Shown: piece by piece, positions 23,229 through 33,177 of the stretch
How positions within the stretch are numbered: position 1 is the stretch's first letter
Layout of the letters: each line of letters opens with the position of its first letter
Origin: Cristatella mucedo
Taxonomy: Eukaryota > Bryozoa > Phylactolaemata > Cristatellidae
DNA length: 64,000 bases
NCBI GenBank assembly: GCA_009760855.2
Contig: WPIO01000086.1
Span: 1,289,001 to 1,353,000, forward strand
Reading direction: 5' to 3'
Notes under the pieces: model-generated
The model's database searches: none
What the model saw: only the letters and a program-made list of their open reading frames with translations
What the model was told of the DNA's origin: nothing
Made by a program: the position numbers and the translations under genes

Positions 23229-24165
23229 CAATCGAATGGTGAGTGGTTTTAGGCTTGTTAAACAACATGAATAACATGGTTAGGGGTGACATGCACAGGG
23301 TCAGCATGCCAGTGTGGTTAGTGGCAGCGTGCACAATGTCAACATGCATGAGCACATTAAGGACGAATCACAGGGACCCAATAAATGCTGTCAAAATTAG
23401 GTGTGTTTTTCACTTTTTTTTAAATGTGGTCAAGTCAGGGGATGTTGTGATGCAAGTCTGGAGTGAGTTCCAGGCGTTGGGAGCATACGAACTAAATGCA
23501 CGCTTTCCAAAGGATTTGAGATTTGTACGAGGTATTGGTAAACTGCTAGATTCCGAAAAGCAGATGTTATGATGCTTGCCCTGGTAGCAAAGTAGATCTG
23601 AGAGATAGGCTGGAGCCAAAGAATGAAGTGACCTATAAGTGAGTGACATAACCTTGAAGTCGATGCGTTGCTTGAATGGGAGCCAGTGCAGGTTGGCGAG
23701 AAGTGGTGTGATGTGGGAACTGCGCTGCTCACGACAGACAAGCCTAGCTGTGGAGTTTTGCACTAGCCGTAAGCACCTGATTGCACATGCCGGTAGGCCA
23801 GCAAGCAGTGAGCTACAGAAGTCAAGACGGGATGTCACAAATGCATGGACCAACTTATATGTGGTATCCTTTTCAAAACAAGCCCGAATTTTAGCAATGT
23901 TATGTAGGTGAAAGTAAGCAGACTTGATTGTGGAGCTGGTGTGGTCGTCTAACGAAAGGTCACTTTGGAACATGACACCTAGATTTCGTGCAGATTCAGC
24001 TGGAGATATGGTGGCAGAGCCGATTTTGAGCGTCAGTTTTTGCAATTTCTGAGTCACACTTGTTTTGGCCATAACTAGTAAGTTGGTTGTATCATCATTT
24101 AATTTAAGAAAGTTTGCTGCCATCCATGTGAGGATGTCATCAATACATGCATCAAGTATGTATTG
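23144..24165 (-). mobile_element. LINE-A, 3' portion of a copy split by a composite insert
   Basis: Minus strand: [56 protein letters not shown] and [19 protein letters not shown], then 3' UTR and tail to 23144. Upstream it stops at the CIDDI codons (about 24163). The missing upstream part resumes at 24738 on the same strand. The divergence (LLAGLP, LRCLRLVQNS) makes it an older subfamily member than the 20.8-kb copy. Confidence 0.85.
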
Positions 24166-24171
24166 ATATGT

Positions 24172-24335
24172 ATATGTTTCCTTTGCAGCAAATGTAAAGC
24201 GTCTAGAAAGAGATTGAGTTCTCTGAGAGTGCTTCAACAAGTGTAATATTATTATTACAACAAGCCCTAAGAAGAGCTCCAGAACCAGGTCATGATCCAT
24301 TGATCTCACAGACATACAGAAAAAATAGCAATACA

Positions 24336-24384
<49 letters not shown>

Positions 24385-24733
24385 AACATGCACACTTTAT
24401 TAGTGATATAAGTACAATATCAAGGCTTTGTCACTTAAGGTTTTTTCTCTCACTTTTAGGTCCCATAATTCTTTGGCTCCAGCCTACTTATCAGATCTAC
24501 TCCCCAATCAAGGCAAGCATCGTATCACCTGCTTTTTGGAATCTGTGTACCCATACCTCGTACAAGTCACAAATCCTTTGGAGATCGTGCATTTAGTTCG
24601 TATGCGTTCAAAGCTTTGAATGCACTCCCGACTTGCGTCACTACATCCCCTGACTTGACCACATTTAAAAGGAAACTAGAAATGCATCCATTTATTGTGG
24701 CATTTGGTGGGTCCCTGTGGTTCGTCATTAAGA
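24172..24733 (+). mobile_element. Composite insert / inverted repeat right arm
   Basis: Order on the plus strand: LINE-A tail (24178-24250), non-LINE segment (24251-24340), (TC)n (24341-24379), GCCAACATGCACACTTTATTAG segment, then LINE-A RT C-terminus (SLKVFSLTFRSHNSLAPAYL to FGGSLWFV) ending at 24733. It interrupts the minus-strand LINE-A at the [11 protein letters not shown] codons and is the inverse of 22631-23228, about 940 bp away. Confidence 0.82.
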
Positions 24734-24737
24734 CAAT

Positions 24738-25205
24738 TCGAGGTGCTCGAAGGCTGGGAGGGATCAAAGCAAAGGTACAACTGAGTGTCATCCACATAGA
24801 AGTGAAAGCCTAGATTGTGCTTGGCAATCATATCAGCAAGAGGGAGAGTATTAACCGTGAAAAGAACCAGACCTAGCACGGAGCCCTGAGGTACCCCATA
24901 TTTCAGAGGTCCTTCAGATGATCTTTGTCCATTCACATCAATGCTCTGGAGTCTCCCACCGAGATAGGACGTGAACCATTGCAGAGCAGTGCCTGTGATG
25001 CCCAGGCATGATGGGAGGCGTTCGAGAAGGAATTGGTGATCGATAGTAGCAAAAGCTGCCGAAAGATCAAGCAAAGCAAGCAGAGATACTCTACCCGTGT
25101 CCCCATTCCTATGTAGGTCGTTGTACTCCCGAAGCAATGATGACTCTGGGGAGTGATTAGCTCTAAAGCCAGATTGGAATTTACTAGCATGGTATCCTGT
25201 AGGTA
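24738..25205 (-). mobile_element. LINE-A, 5' portion of the split copy
   Basis: Minus strand: [68 protein letters not shown] and the RT core FYVDDTQLYL (YVDD in place of YADD), then SSTSNCLN, where the composite insert cuts it. The reading frame is open from 25302 to 24676. Together with 23144-24165 it forms one old LINE-A antisense to XRCC1. Confidence 0.85.
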
Positions 25206-25285
25206 AAGCATTGCTGCTGCTCGACATAAGTGTTCCACGTGACCGCTCAGAGTATAAGAGAATATTCACCTCTATGCTACAAAGA

Positions 25286-25325
25286 GCAAAACACACACAC
25301 ACATATATATATATACATATATATA
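25286..25325 (+). repeat. (CA)n/(TA)n microsatellite
   Basis: ACACACACACA followed by TATATATATATA. Confidence 0.9.
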
Positions 25326-25429
25326 GAAGGAGAGAGAGGGAAAGATAGGGTCAGAGGTTAGGGGTTAGATATGAGAGCAAAAGGTAGAAGAAGAGCAACA
25401 ATGACATGCATACTAAGACAGACAGAGAG

Positions 25430-25640
<211 letters not shown>

Positions 25641-26950
25641 AGCGATAGGGGGAGAGAGATAGAAGAGGGGAGAGAGAAAACCCATGCAGATGCAGTGACA
25701 GAAAAATACTCTTATCATACACACATACCGACTTTTTGCAATGACCTCCGTATTCGCATGCTTGCGTTTATCATTGCTCACGTGAGGGAATAAAGAAGGC
25801 CTCATTGTTCTGAGAAAGCTGTTAAAAGTGTCCCTTGATCGTCTCCTTGTCAATGAAAAATGTATGCCCTGGCACTGGTGTGCACTGAGCCTTCCTGTGC
25901 TGACTGATGCTATATAGCCATAGTAGGGGTGTGTGGCAGCAACAGTGAAGCTGGCTACCCGGGTGGGATTCTGGGCGTCGGGAAGCACAAATTTGGAATT
26001 ACAGCTGTGAGCTGGACTGCTGGAAACTCACATTCACTCATATAAGCTGCAGCAGAATGATAGAGCACCCAGTGCTTGGGATAATCGGATTCGTGCTGAA
26101 CATCTAGCATACTCAGCTTGTTACATTCTCTGGGCTAGTGGGACAAGTATCGGTCTTTAGCAGCCTTGATGAGAGGTCACATGAATTTTTGGATATCCCA
26201 GTACTCATTAAGTGTGTGCTTTTCTAAAAAAGTAAGATACTTTGATTGTTGAAGGGATTAATAAACCAGCATAGTACAAGACTAGAGGAAGGATGATAAT
26301 TTCGGGTATATTAAGGTGTATGTACATGCATTCAGCATGTACTAAACCTGCATGCTTACAGATACGTCCATACTTTTATGTTGGTATGTAGCCGCGTGTA
26401 TACAAATGCCGTCATTAGTTGTAGAGGCCAGCCAAGCTTACTGGAAAGTTTGCAGCATTCGGTGGTAAATCATTCCCAACTGCTCTCTTGAAGCATGACA
26501 TCGCATGCACGTGCATACAGCCATGATGGTAGGAAACAGGTTTCGCTTTAGGAATTAATTGGTAAGTGACTTAGGTTTATAGGAATCGGCTTCACCATGA
26601 TTTCTATACACTTCGTGCATGCATTCTCACATGGACGAGATGATCATCGCTCATAATTTAAGAGCATTTTTGCCAGTTTTGACCTAGAACCTTAAGTAAG
26701 ACTTTTCCAAAGGTGGTGCTAATAGCTGACAAATCTTAAGCTGAAAGCATCCCAAAGGTTTTGCATGGGTTCAGATTGCTAGTTTTACTTGGCCATAGCT
26801 ATACAGTCAGTGACCACTGTCAAAATATTCTATAACCCACCGTTAGTTACACTTAAGACCGCTCTCACTTGTTGCGATATACAATATGGCCTTCTCAGAG
26901 TCATCACACCTGGCTTACCGACATTTTTTATGGAGTCCAGTTCATAGCCC
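25641..26950. other. XRCC1 intron 2, no recognised element
   Basis: No LINE, SINE, exon or RNA signal recognised. Confidence 0.45.
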
Positions 26951-26957
26951 CTGGGAC

Positions 26958-27053
26958 TTAGCCGATCATGCTTCCTTTGCAGCACATGGAAAGTGCCTAG
27001 AAAGAGATTTAGGTCTCCGAGGGCGCTATATCAATTGTATTGTTGTTATTATT
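26958..27053 (+). mobile_element. LINE-A-type tail (stand-alone or SINE end)
   Basis: CATGCTTCCTTTGCAGCACATGGAAAGTGCC, loop with AGAGATTTAGGTCTCC, GAGGGCGCTATATCAATTG and ATTGTTGTTATTATT. The 5' flank is not LINE-A UTR. Confidence 0.7.
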
Positions 27054-27205
27054 AGCCCAGGGCTAAGGTGTTTGATCTTCACGACGTTGGTCAAAGGTTT
27101 GAGTCCTTCAGTGGTTGATTCTTTATTGACCACTGCAAGCAGCATTGATAGCTTCTTCCACTATATAAATGTGGCTGTTAAATCAGCTTATTATTGTTAT
27201 TATTA
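27054..27205 (+). mobile_element. SINE-1 copy
   Basis: GCCCAGGGCTAAGGTGTTTG head, GGTTTGAGTCCTT B box, GTGGTTGATTCTTTATTGACC, CACTGCAAGCAGCATTGATAGC and terminal GGCTGTTAAATCAGCTTATT. It is joined directly to the 3' end of the preceding tail element. Confidence 0.72.
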
Positions 27206-27755
27206 TATATAGTGGCTTCCATGCAATAGGGCCGTAGTCCTAGCTTCAGTGCAACTGCCCTTGCCATTGCTACACCGTTGCCGAACCTTATTGTCTTCTG
27301 AAGGCAGTCATCATGGTATGCTTCATAGATGCTTCACATTAGTACTCTTATCAGTATTGAAAATTTTGAACTTCGACTCATCAGTCCACACGACTCTTTA
27401 ACAGCCAGCCAAGGTCGGGGGCATGGCCGCAAACCTGTTACAGGCAGCTAAATTTTGGGTTGCTAGTAAGCAAAGGTTAATGATGGTAATCCTGGAGAGT
27501 ATGCAGGGTGGTATGCGCAAGTGACATAACCTCCGAAGAATAGTCAGTTAAGCCCTGTCGTAAGTATACATGTTCTAGAAACCCTTTTCGCGGGAGCATA
27601 TCTGTTCTTCTAGGCTTGCTAATTTGTCTCTGTCATCTCAAATGTTTGCCAACTTAGAGCAGCCACATTGTCCTTTTCGTTTCCATCGTATCAAGTTACA
27701 GCTGATTCTTAAAAATGTAGCATACAAGCTGCTTGGAAGTACCATTCGATCGTAC

Positions 27756-27850
27756 TTTATTTGCAGCAAATGTAAAGTGCCTAGAAAAAGTGCCTAGAAA
27801 GAGTTCTCTAAAGCTGCTATGTCAAGTGTATTGTCGTTATTATTATTACA
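27756..27850 (+). mobile_element. LINE-A tail with internal duplication
   Basis: TTTGCAGCAAATGTAAAGTGCC followed by a repeated AGTGCCTAGAAA unit, then GAGTTCTCTAAAGC and TATTATTATT. Tail-only. Confidence 0.75.
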
Positions 27851-28478
27851 GGCACTCTTGCAACAGATACCATGTTATAGCAAAACAAATGCAGCCCCTA
27901 AGATTTCGGCTTTTGTTAAAGTGGAAATATTTCTTGCTTAGCGCATCTCTTGAGAGCTTTAATGCTACTCTACTGTTTCCAAGTGTGATGGCTCAAGGAA
28001 TTTAACCTAAGCAAGTTCTATCTATTAAGTGCCACTATGCAGACAGAAGCATTCCATGCATGCACCATTCTAGCGAGGTTCGAATATGAGCACATACTAT
28101 CATATCACAACGATATGCTCTACTTTAGGAAAGTATGTTCTAAGATGATTTGCTTCTCCAGCTCCTGGATATTATGAGAATGACTTAGCGTGGATAGTTA
28201 CTGGTATAAGTGTGGTGTGCTGCTTCGGGCCAGTTCAGTCGAAATAGAATTTAATCATCAGAACTTGCCCCTTTTCAGCTATCACTTACACTTTTGACAC
28301 CACCTGTGTATACAGGTATGCAGAGAACTCACTGAGATATCTAGGCTAATAGACAGACAGAAAGAGAGGTCTGTAGCTGTGTATATGCTAGTCTCTGTGT
28401 GTCTGCATGCTTGTCTCTTTGTGTCTGTATGCTTGTCTGTGTGTTTGCCCGCCCAGGTGTGTGTGTCTGCATGCATGC

Positions 28479-28482
<4 letters not shown>
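27851..28482. other. XRCC1 intron 2, nothing recognised
   Basis: No repeat family or exon signal recognised. TGTCTGTATGCTTGTCTG-like degenerate units lead into the GT microsatellite. Confidence 0.4.

Positions 28483-28533
<51 letters not shown>
28483..28533 (+). repeat. (GT)n microsatellite
   Basis: About 25 GT dinucleotides following GCATGCATGCGTGC. Confidence 0.98.
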
Positions 28534-28535
<2 letters not shown>

Positions 28536-28569
28536 CGTGCCTGAGGGCATGCCCAAAAGTATGCTTACA

Positions 28570-28830
28570 TGAAGCCATGTAGTGGGACCAAAGATCAATG
28601 ACATATCAGGTCCGGAGGCCATTGCTGCGCCTTCCCAACGAAGGTCTGGTGGTCTGCTTGAGCCGAGGCGCATCACACCAGACGGATCGGCTGAAATGTG
28701 CCGCAAGGGGATCTGCAAAGGTTTTGGGGGTGGCAAGCCCCAGGCAAATTTTCGAGGCCAGCCCAGATCTCAAATTTCTCTGCTGGGCCTTGATGTAGAA
28801 CTTCATGCGGAAGAGGCAACTACTCTCTAG
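28570..28830. other. GC-rich segment open in several frames, unassigned
   Basis: An 82-codon plus frame (28582-28830) and a 114-codon minus frame (28606-28950) overlap. Base composition is richer in G+C than the intron around it. It cannot be an obligate XRCC1 exon because exons 2 and 3 join without a gap in the family alignment. I recognise no protein. It could be a processed pseudogene piece or an unrelated exon. Confidence 0.3.
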
Positions 28831-29100
28831 TGCTGATAGACATTGATTTCCTAACAGCAACTTTCCTCTGGTTGAAGCTCCTGAGTCACCAGTGGATAGC
28901 TGAAACATCAATAAAAAGAAATTTGTTGGATCTCTCATTCTCGGGAGCAAATCTCACCTAAAGCATGCAGAAAATGCGCAATATGGTTGGGTTATGGGAA
29001 ACTTTTTGTGAACATTCACACTAGCATATTGAGACTGCATGTCATCTCTAAAAATATTATGCTTGTTGATATCTGGATGTTTCAACTAACCCTTAATCAT

Positions 29101-29252
29101 GCTTCCTTTACAGCATAACTATAGGGTGTGCCTAGAAAGAGATAACAATAAAAATAATAATATTACATTTGTATTGCACCCTCAGAGAACTTAATCTCTT
29201 TCTAGGCAGATTAAGCTCTCTAAGGGCACTATACAGAGTTATTATTATTATT
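29101..29252 (+). mobile_element. Tail-in-tail: LINE-A tail interrupted by an opposite tail
   Basis: A plus-strand tail runs 29101-29143 (GTGCCTAGAAAGAGAT) and resumes at 29208 (AGATTAAGCTCTCTAAGGGC, TTATTATTATT). Between them 29144-29207 is a minus-strand LINE-A tail ((AAT)n ... CACCCTCAGAGAACTTAATC...CTAGGC). The AGAT present on both sides looks like a 4-bp target-site duplication. Confidence 0.75.
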
Positions 29253-29583
29253 GCCTGTATGCGTACCTGCATGTAGTAAATAGCAAAGGAGAGAGCTGGA
29301 CTTAATCACAAGGTCAGCACTTCACCTTCCACGATGACGATGCATTGCCACTGTCCACATATGGATGTCAGTGTCAGTCTTATCTGTTGAATCTGAAAAT
29401 TTTAAAATCCTCAAAGCTCTTAAGTCAGTCTGTCGATTCAGCCAGTTGTACAATCCATTTTTATGCATGCTTGCTTTGTATTGAATGAAGTGACCACTTT
29501 CCGAAAACTTCAAATTTTGATATCAATGAGCATTTGCAGTTTCTTGCTATTTTTTTGGTTTGAAGCTAAGTCAATCTTTGTAG
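29253..29583. other. XRCC1 intron 2, 3' end
   Basis: No element recognised. The acceptor of exon 3 is preceded by a TTTTTTTGGTTTG tract at about 29551-29563. Confidence 0.5.
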
Positions 29584-29736
29584 GAACTTTTGGGTGCTCT
29601 GTCATCGAAGCTCTAGTCAGCAGATCACCTGACGATGAAGACTTTCATGTGCTGTTGCCTGCCCGCACCGTGCAGCTATCCACGAGGTCTGACAGCATTG
29701 CCCCTGCACCACCACGCATCAGCATGTTTAGCAAAG
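29584..29736 (+). CDS. XRCC1: XRCC1 exon 3 (N-terminal domain)
   Basis: Acceptor CTTTGTAG|GA, donor GCAAAG|GTAATT, 153 nt, phases 1 to 1. Its peptide (TFGCSVIEALVSRSPDDEDF, HVLLPARTVQLST, PRISMFSKG) aligns with human AFVEVLVGSS...EQDYEVLLVTSSFMS...NRVRMFG. The aromatic/VLL strand and the R-x-x-MF ending are conserved. These are central strands of the polymerase-beta-binding N-terminal domain. The human loop is a few residues longer at the 'GND' and 'AGGAG' positions. Confidence 0.88.
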
Positions 29737-29844
29737 GTAATTTTTACCAACTAATAACAAATGCATGTATTAACCCATTCCTTTTTGTCAAGATTCCGTT
29801 CCCGTTTGTCTTTCGCTTACCTGCTGTATTTTGTATCAGCTTAT

Positions 29845-30625
29845 AATAACAATAATAGCATTTTGTTCGATTAGGACCCTAAGAGAACTCAATTTCTGTC
29901 CAGGCACTTCACAGCTCCCTGCAAGCAAAATCAATACTCATGGAATATCAATACCTGTAGTGGCTTGAATGCCATTAATAATGCAAAAGGATAAGTATCA
30001 TTTCCAGTCCAGCTTGCTGAAGAAAACGTAAAGATGTACATGGCCTGCAGTTAGTAAGATCTCTGGCTAACAAAATGCACTGAACGTGCACTCAAAGCAA
30101 ATCGGAAAAAAAACAAGTTAACAGTGACTAAGGGAAGGGTGACCATAACTATGGTATCTTTAGCTGACACTTAATGTTTTAGGTACTGTAGCCCGAAGTG
30201 AGTTAAAGACTGTCGGTTTATGTGAGCTAAAAACTTAAGTGGCGGATCATTTCAATTAGTGCAAAGAATGGCGAGATGGCTGGATGCTGAGGAGAAGGTG
30301 GTGGGAGGGCACACTGGATGAGTAAGGAGGTAAGATTGGTAGCCTGGTCCTAGCGACTGAAATTACCTTTAAGCCAGATTCAGGGTCTTGAAATCTTAGT
30401 GGGTAACCTGTGAAGCTGAGACAGAAGTGGTGTGAGCTATGCTTTCGGCTGCAGGCCAGACGTCGGCTAAGCTTTGTAGCATTGCAAACGATAGCAGGCA
30501 CAAGGCAGAGTCCGCTCGGCTTTTGTGCTCTTATTTAAGCAAGCCCTGACTTTTGCAATGTTCCTGTGCTAAGAGTAGGCCGACTTGGCAGTTGTGGTGC
30601 TCATCTAATACTACAAGGTTTTTGA
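29845..30625 (-). mobile_element. Ancient LINE-A-related copy
   Basis: The minus strand starts at a tail-like AAT/ACCCTAAGAGAACTCAATTTCTGTCCAGG (29845-29910). It continues through a decayed 3' UTR and C-terminal RT equivalents (positions corresponding to 'CAACTGCGACGCTCACGACAG' and 'GTCGTCTAACGAGAGG' of younger copies are recognisable at about 30430-30610). No frame survives. Confidence 0.5.
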
Positions 30626-30629
30626 ATGG

Positions 30630-30633
<4 letters not shown>

Positions 30634-30668
<35 letters not shown>

Positions 30669-30674
30669 GTGTGT
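30634..30674 (+). repeat. (GT)n microsatellite
   Basis: About 20 GT units with one C interruption. Confidence 0.95.
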
Positions 30675-30675
30675 A

Positions 30676-30840
30676 ATTCCTTTGTATAGCACCCTAAGAT
30701 AACTTTATTAACATCCAGGTGGTTAACATATGCCACAGTGCTCGAGCCCACGATCTTGGTCATCAAATGCATTCACCTTGGCCTTGGCCATCGAAGGCAA
30801 GCTCCTTAACCCCTGGGCCAAACCAGGAGAGCTTAAGACC
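30676..30840 (-). mobile_element. SINE-2 copy
   Basis: Minus strand: a CTCTCCTGGTTTGGCCCAGGGG head, 'GATGACCAAGATCGTGGGCTCGAGC' with B-box character, and a terminal TTATCTTAGGGTGCTATACAAAGGAATT shared with 52812-52965 and with the LINE-A tail. Confidence 0.65.
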
Positions 30841-30870
30841 TCACATCGCCTAATCGCTTAATTAATCGCA

Positions 30871-31854
30871 GTTAATTTTCTAAAACTTAACGATGATAAA
30901 ACTAACTTACTAGTTATGGGCAAACCCAGTGTGATCCAGAGATTGGAAAGGCTGACTCTCAAAATTGGCTTTGCCAGCATATCTCCAGTTGAATCAGCTC
31001 GAAATCTAGGTGTCATATTCCAAAGCGACCTCTCGTTAGACGACCATATCAGCTCCACAGTCAAATCTGCCTATTTTCAGCTTCATAACATTGCTAAAAT
31101 TCGGGCTTGTTTAGATAAAGATACCACGTCCAAGTTGGTCCATGCATTCGTGACATCCCGTCTCGACTTCTGCAACTCACTGCTTACTGGCCTACCAGCA
31201 TGTGCGATCAGGCGATTGCAGCTGGTGCAAAACTCTGCAGCTAGGCTTGTCTGTCGTGAGCGTCGCAGTTGCCACATTACTCCACTTCTCGCCGATCTGC
31301 ACTGGCTACCAGTCAAGCAAGAGATTGACTTCAAGGTTTTGTCGCTCACTTTTAGGTCCCTTCATTCTATGGCTCCAGCCTATCTGTCAGATATACTCCC
31401 CCATCAGGCCAAGCATCGTACCACCCGCTTTTCGGAATCCAACAGTCTAGAAATACCTCATACAAACCTCAAATCCTTTGGAGACCGTGCATTTCGTTCA
31501 TATGCTCCCAAAGCCTGGAACTGCCTCCCGACCTGCATCAGAACATTCCCTGACCTGACCACATTTAAAAGGAACCTAAAAACACACCTATTTAGGACAG
31601 CATTTAGTGGGTCCCTGTGATTCGTCCTTGATGTGCTTATGAGTGCTGACACTGTGCATGCTGCCACTAACCACATTTGCATGCTGACCCTGTGCATGTT
31701 CACCCCTAACCATATTATTCGTTTCGTTTGTTTTTCAAGCATGATTTTACTTACCATTCAATTGCATTTCACTTTACAGCAAATGTAAAGCGCCTAGAGA
31801 GAGAGATTAAGTTCTCTGAGGGCGCTTTATCAAGTGAATTATTATTATTATTAT
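30871..31854 (+). mobile_element. LINE-A retrotransposon, 5'-truncated
   Basis: Starts just after the catalytic YADD at [16 protein letters not shown]. An open frame from 30916 to 31620 (234 codons) covers [53 protein letters not shown] and the natural FSGSL stop. The 3' UTR, hairpin tail (with one extra GA) and (ATT)n follow. No internal stop is present in what remains, so it inserted recently and was truncated at birth. Confidence 0.92.
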
Positions 31855-31911
31855 CGCCAGGGTCTCTAATTATACCTTTGCTTGGCTAGTAGTTAGCTAG
31901 CATTCTTGCGT

Positions 31912-31995
31912 GCTCTTCGCGCCAGCTTATGTAAAGTGACTCGAAAGAAATTAGTTTTCTTAGGGTGCCGTGAAATTTTTGCCTATTGTTATCAT
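31912..31995 (+). mobile_element. LINE-A tail remnant
   Basis: GCTTATGTAAAGTGACTCGAAAGAAATTAG, TTTTCTTAGGGTGCCGTGAAA and a degenerate TATTGTTATCATTAT terminus. Confidence 0.55.
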
Positions 31996-32204
31996 TATTT
32001 TGGCTGCTGCTCTATGTATCTGCATGCCTAATTTTAAATCAGGAACCATAAAGTGGATTTGTTTTGCATTCATGGCAACTTGCTGTAAAATGCCTTGCAC
32101 TGTTCATTTGAGCCTACCTATGTGCTAGGTGGCAGAGACTTTTTTGCACCCGAAGTTTTTTGCAACTGAGTGTATATGGCAGCACTATTAAGAATTGCTT
32201 GCCG

Positions 32205-32275
32205 AAGTAGTCGAAGTCGGGTCGTGAAGTGCAAGCACCTTACCCCTAGGCTAAGACTCGGGGGGGCCTGAAATG
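32205..32275 (-). mobile_element. SINE-1 head remnant
   Basis: The minus strand carries CCCGAGTCTTAGCCTAGGGGTAAGGTGCTTG, matching the 5' head of the SINE-1 copy at 1711-1812. The body is degraded. Confidence 0.45.
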
Positions 32276-32477
32276 CTAGACTGCGGCTGTGAAATGGCGT
32301 TTACAGCTGTCTTTTGCCCGGATGCTTGTTGGGTCCACATGCGCTGACTCCGGAGGTAGTCGGCTGAAAAATGGGGGCAGGTTTCCCCTTGTCCTGTCTT
32401 GCAGCAGCAAGGTGTAACAAATCTCTACCTATCGCTGAAGCTACACTTTTCAAAACTGCTCAACGTTACCATGTATT

Positions 32478-32560
32478 ACCATCCTAGAGGCCCAGTGGTT
32501 TGCATCATGGACTTGAGATCTCACGGTCCCTGGCTCGAATCCTGCTAACGGCAGAGTGTT
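32478..32560 (+). mobile_element. tRNA-like SINE head
   Basis: GGCCCAGTGGTTTGCATCATGG resembles a tRNA D-arm/A box. GGCTCGAATCCTGCTAACGGC resembles a B box, spaced about 35 bp away. No cloverleaf closes, so it is a SINE head and not a tRNA gene. Confidence 0.5.
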
Positions 32561-33177
32561 TGCAAGTCAATAAGGCTAGTTGTAAAGAAGTTGCCTGCAA
32601 TACTAATGTGGCACTTGGTATGATCATCAACTTATGGGTGCTTAGAAAATGCTATCAACTTACTGGGATGTCGATGGAACGATGTTACACTTTTTACCCT
32701 GTCGATGAAGACCTCGGAATCTCGTCAGATTGCTATGCTACAAATAACCGATACTTTTTATATACAGCACCGGCAGTGACTTGGTAAAGTCCTGTGTTGG
32801 CTTAGACTTTGGTGCCACAGTGTTGGTTTATGAGTTCGTCGGAGTGGATTTGGTATGTCGAAGCTCAGCAGCTCGTCGTTAATGAGCTTAGATTGCGAAA
32901 AAAATGGCTAGCGCTGTGTGGCATACCTCTTCATTTTTTTATTTTTAAATTTTATGATTTTAATAATTGTTCTTGGTTGTGTGGTCGTCACTTTGCTTAC
33001 TTTACTATTATCAGGTTTTGTTGTCTTTTGCTGGGCTACAGTGAATTAATGCCTTGGAATGCAAAGTTCTTGGCTTTTAAGTAGTCCTGACGAGGCACTA
33101 ATTGTACTAATTCATCGGAAGACCTGACAAGGTACTAATAATACGTTTGCTTGGGTCCGTTTAGTGACTGAATCTTT
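32561..33177. other. XRCC1 intron 3, nothing recognised
   Basis: A 95-codon frame at 32500-32787 begins inside the SINE head and lacks any recognised domain. Confidence 0.4.

Noticed and set aside
23410-24393. Single 327-codon protein
   Set aside because: It is an accidental fusion of minus-strand LINE-A RT with the inserted composite and TC microsatellite.
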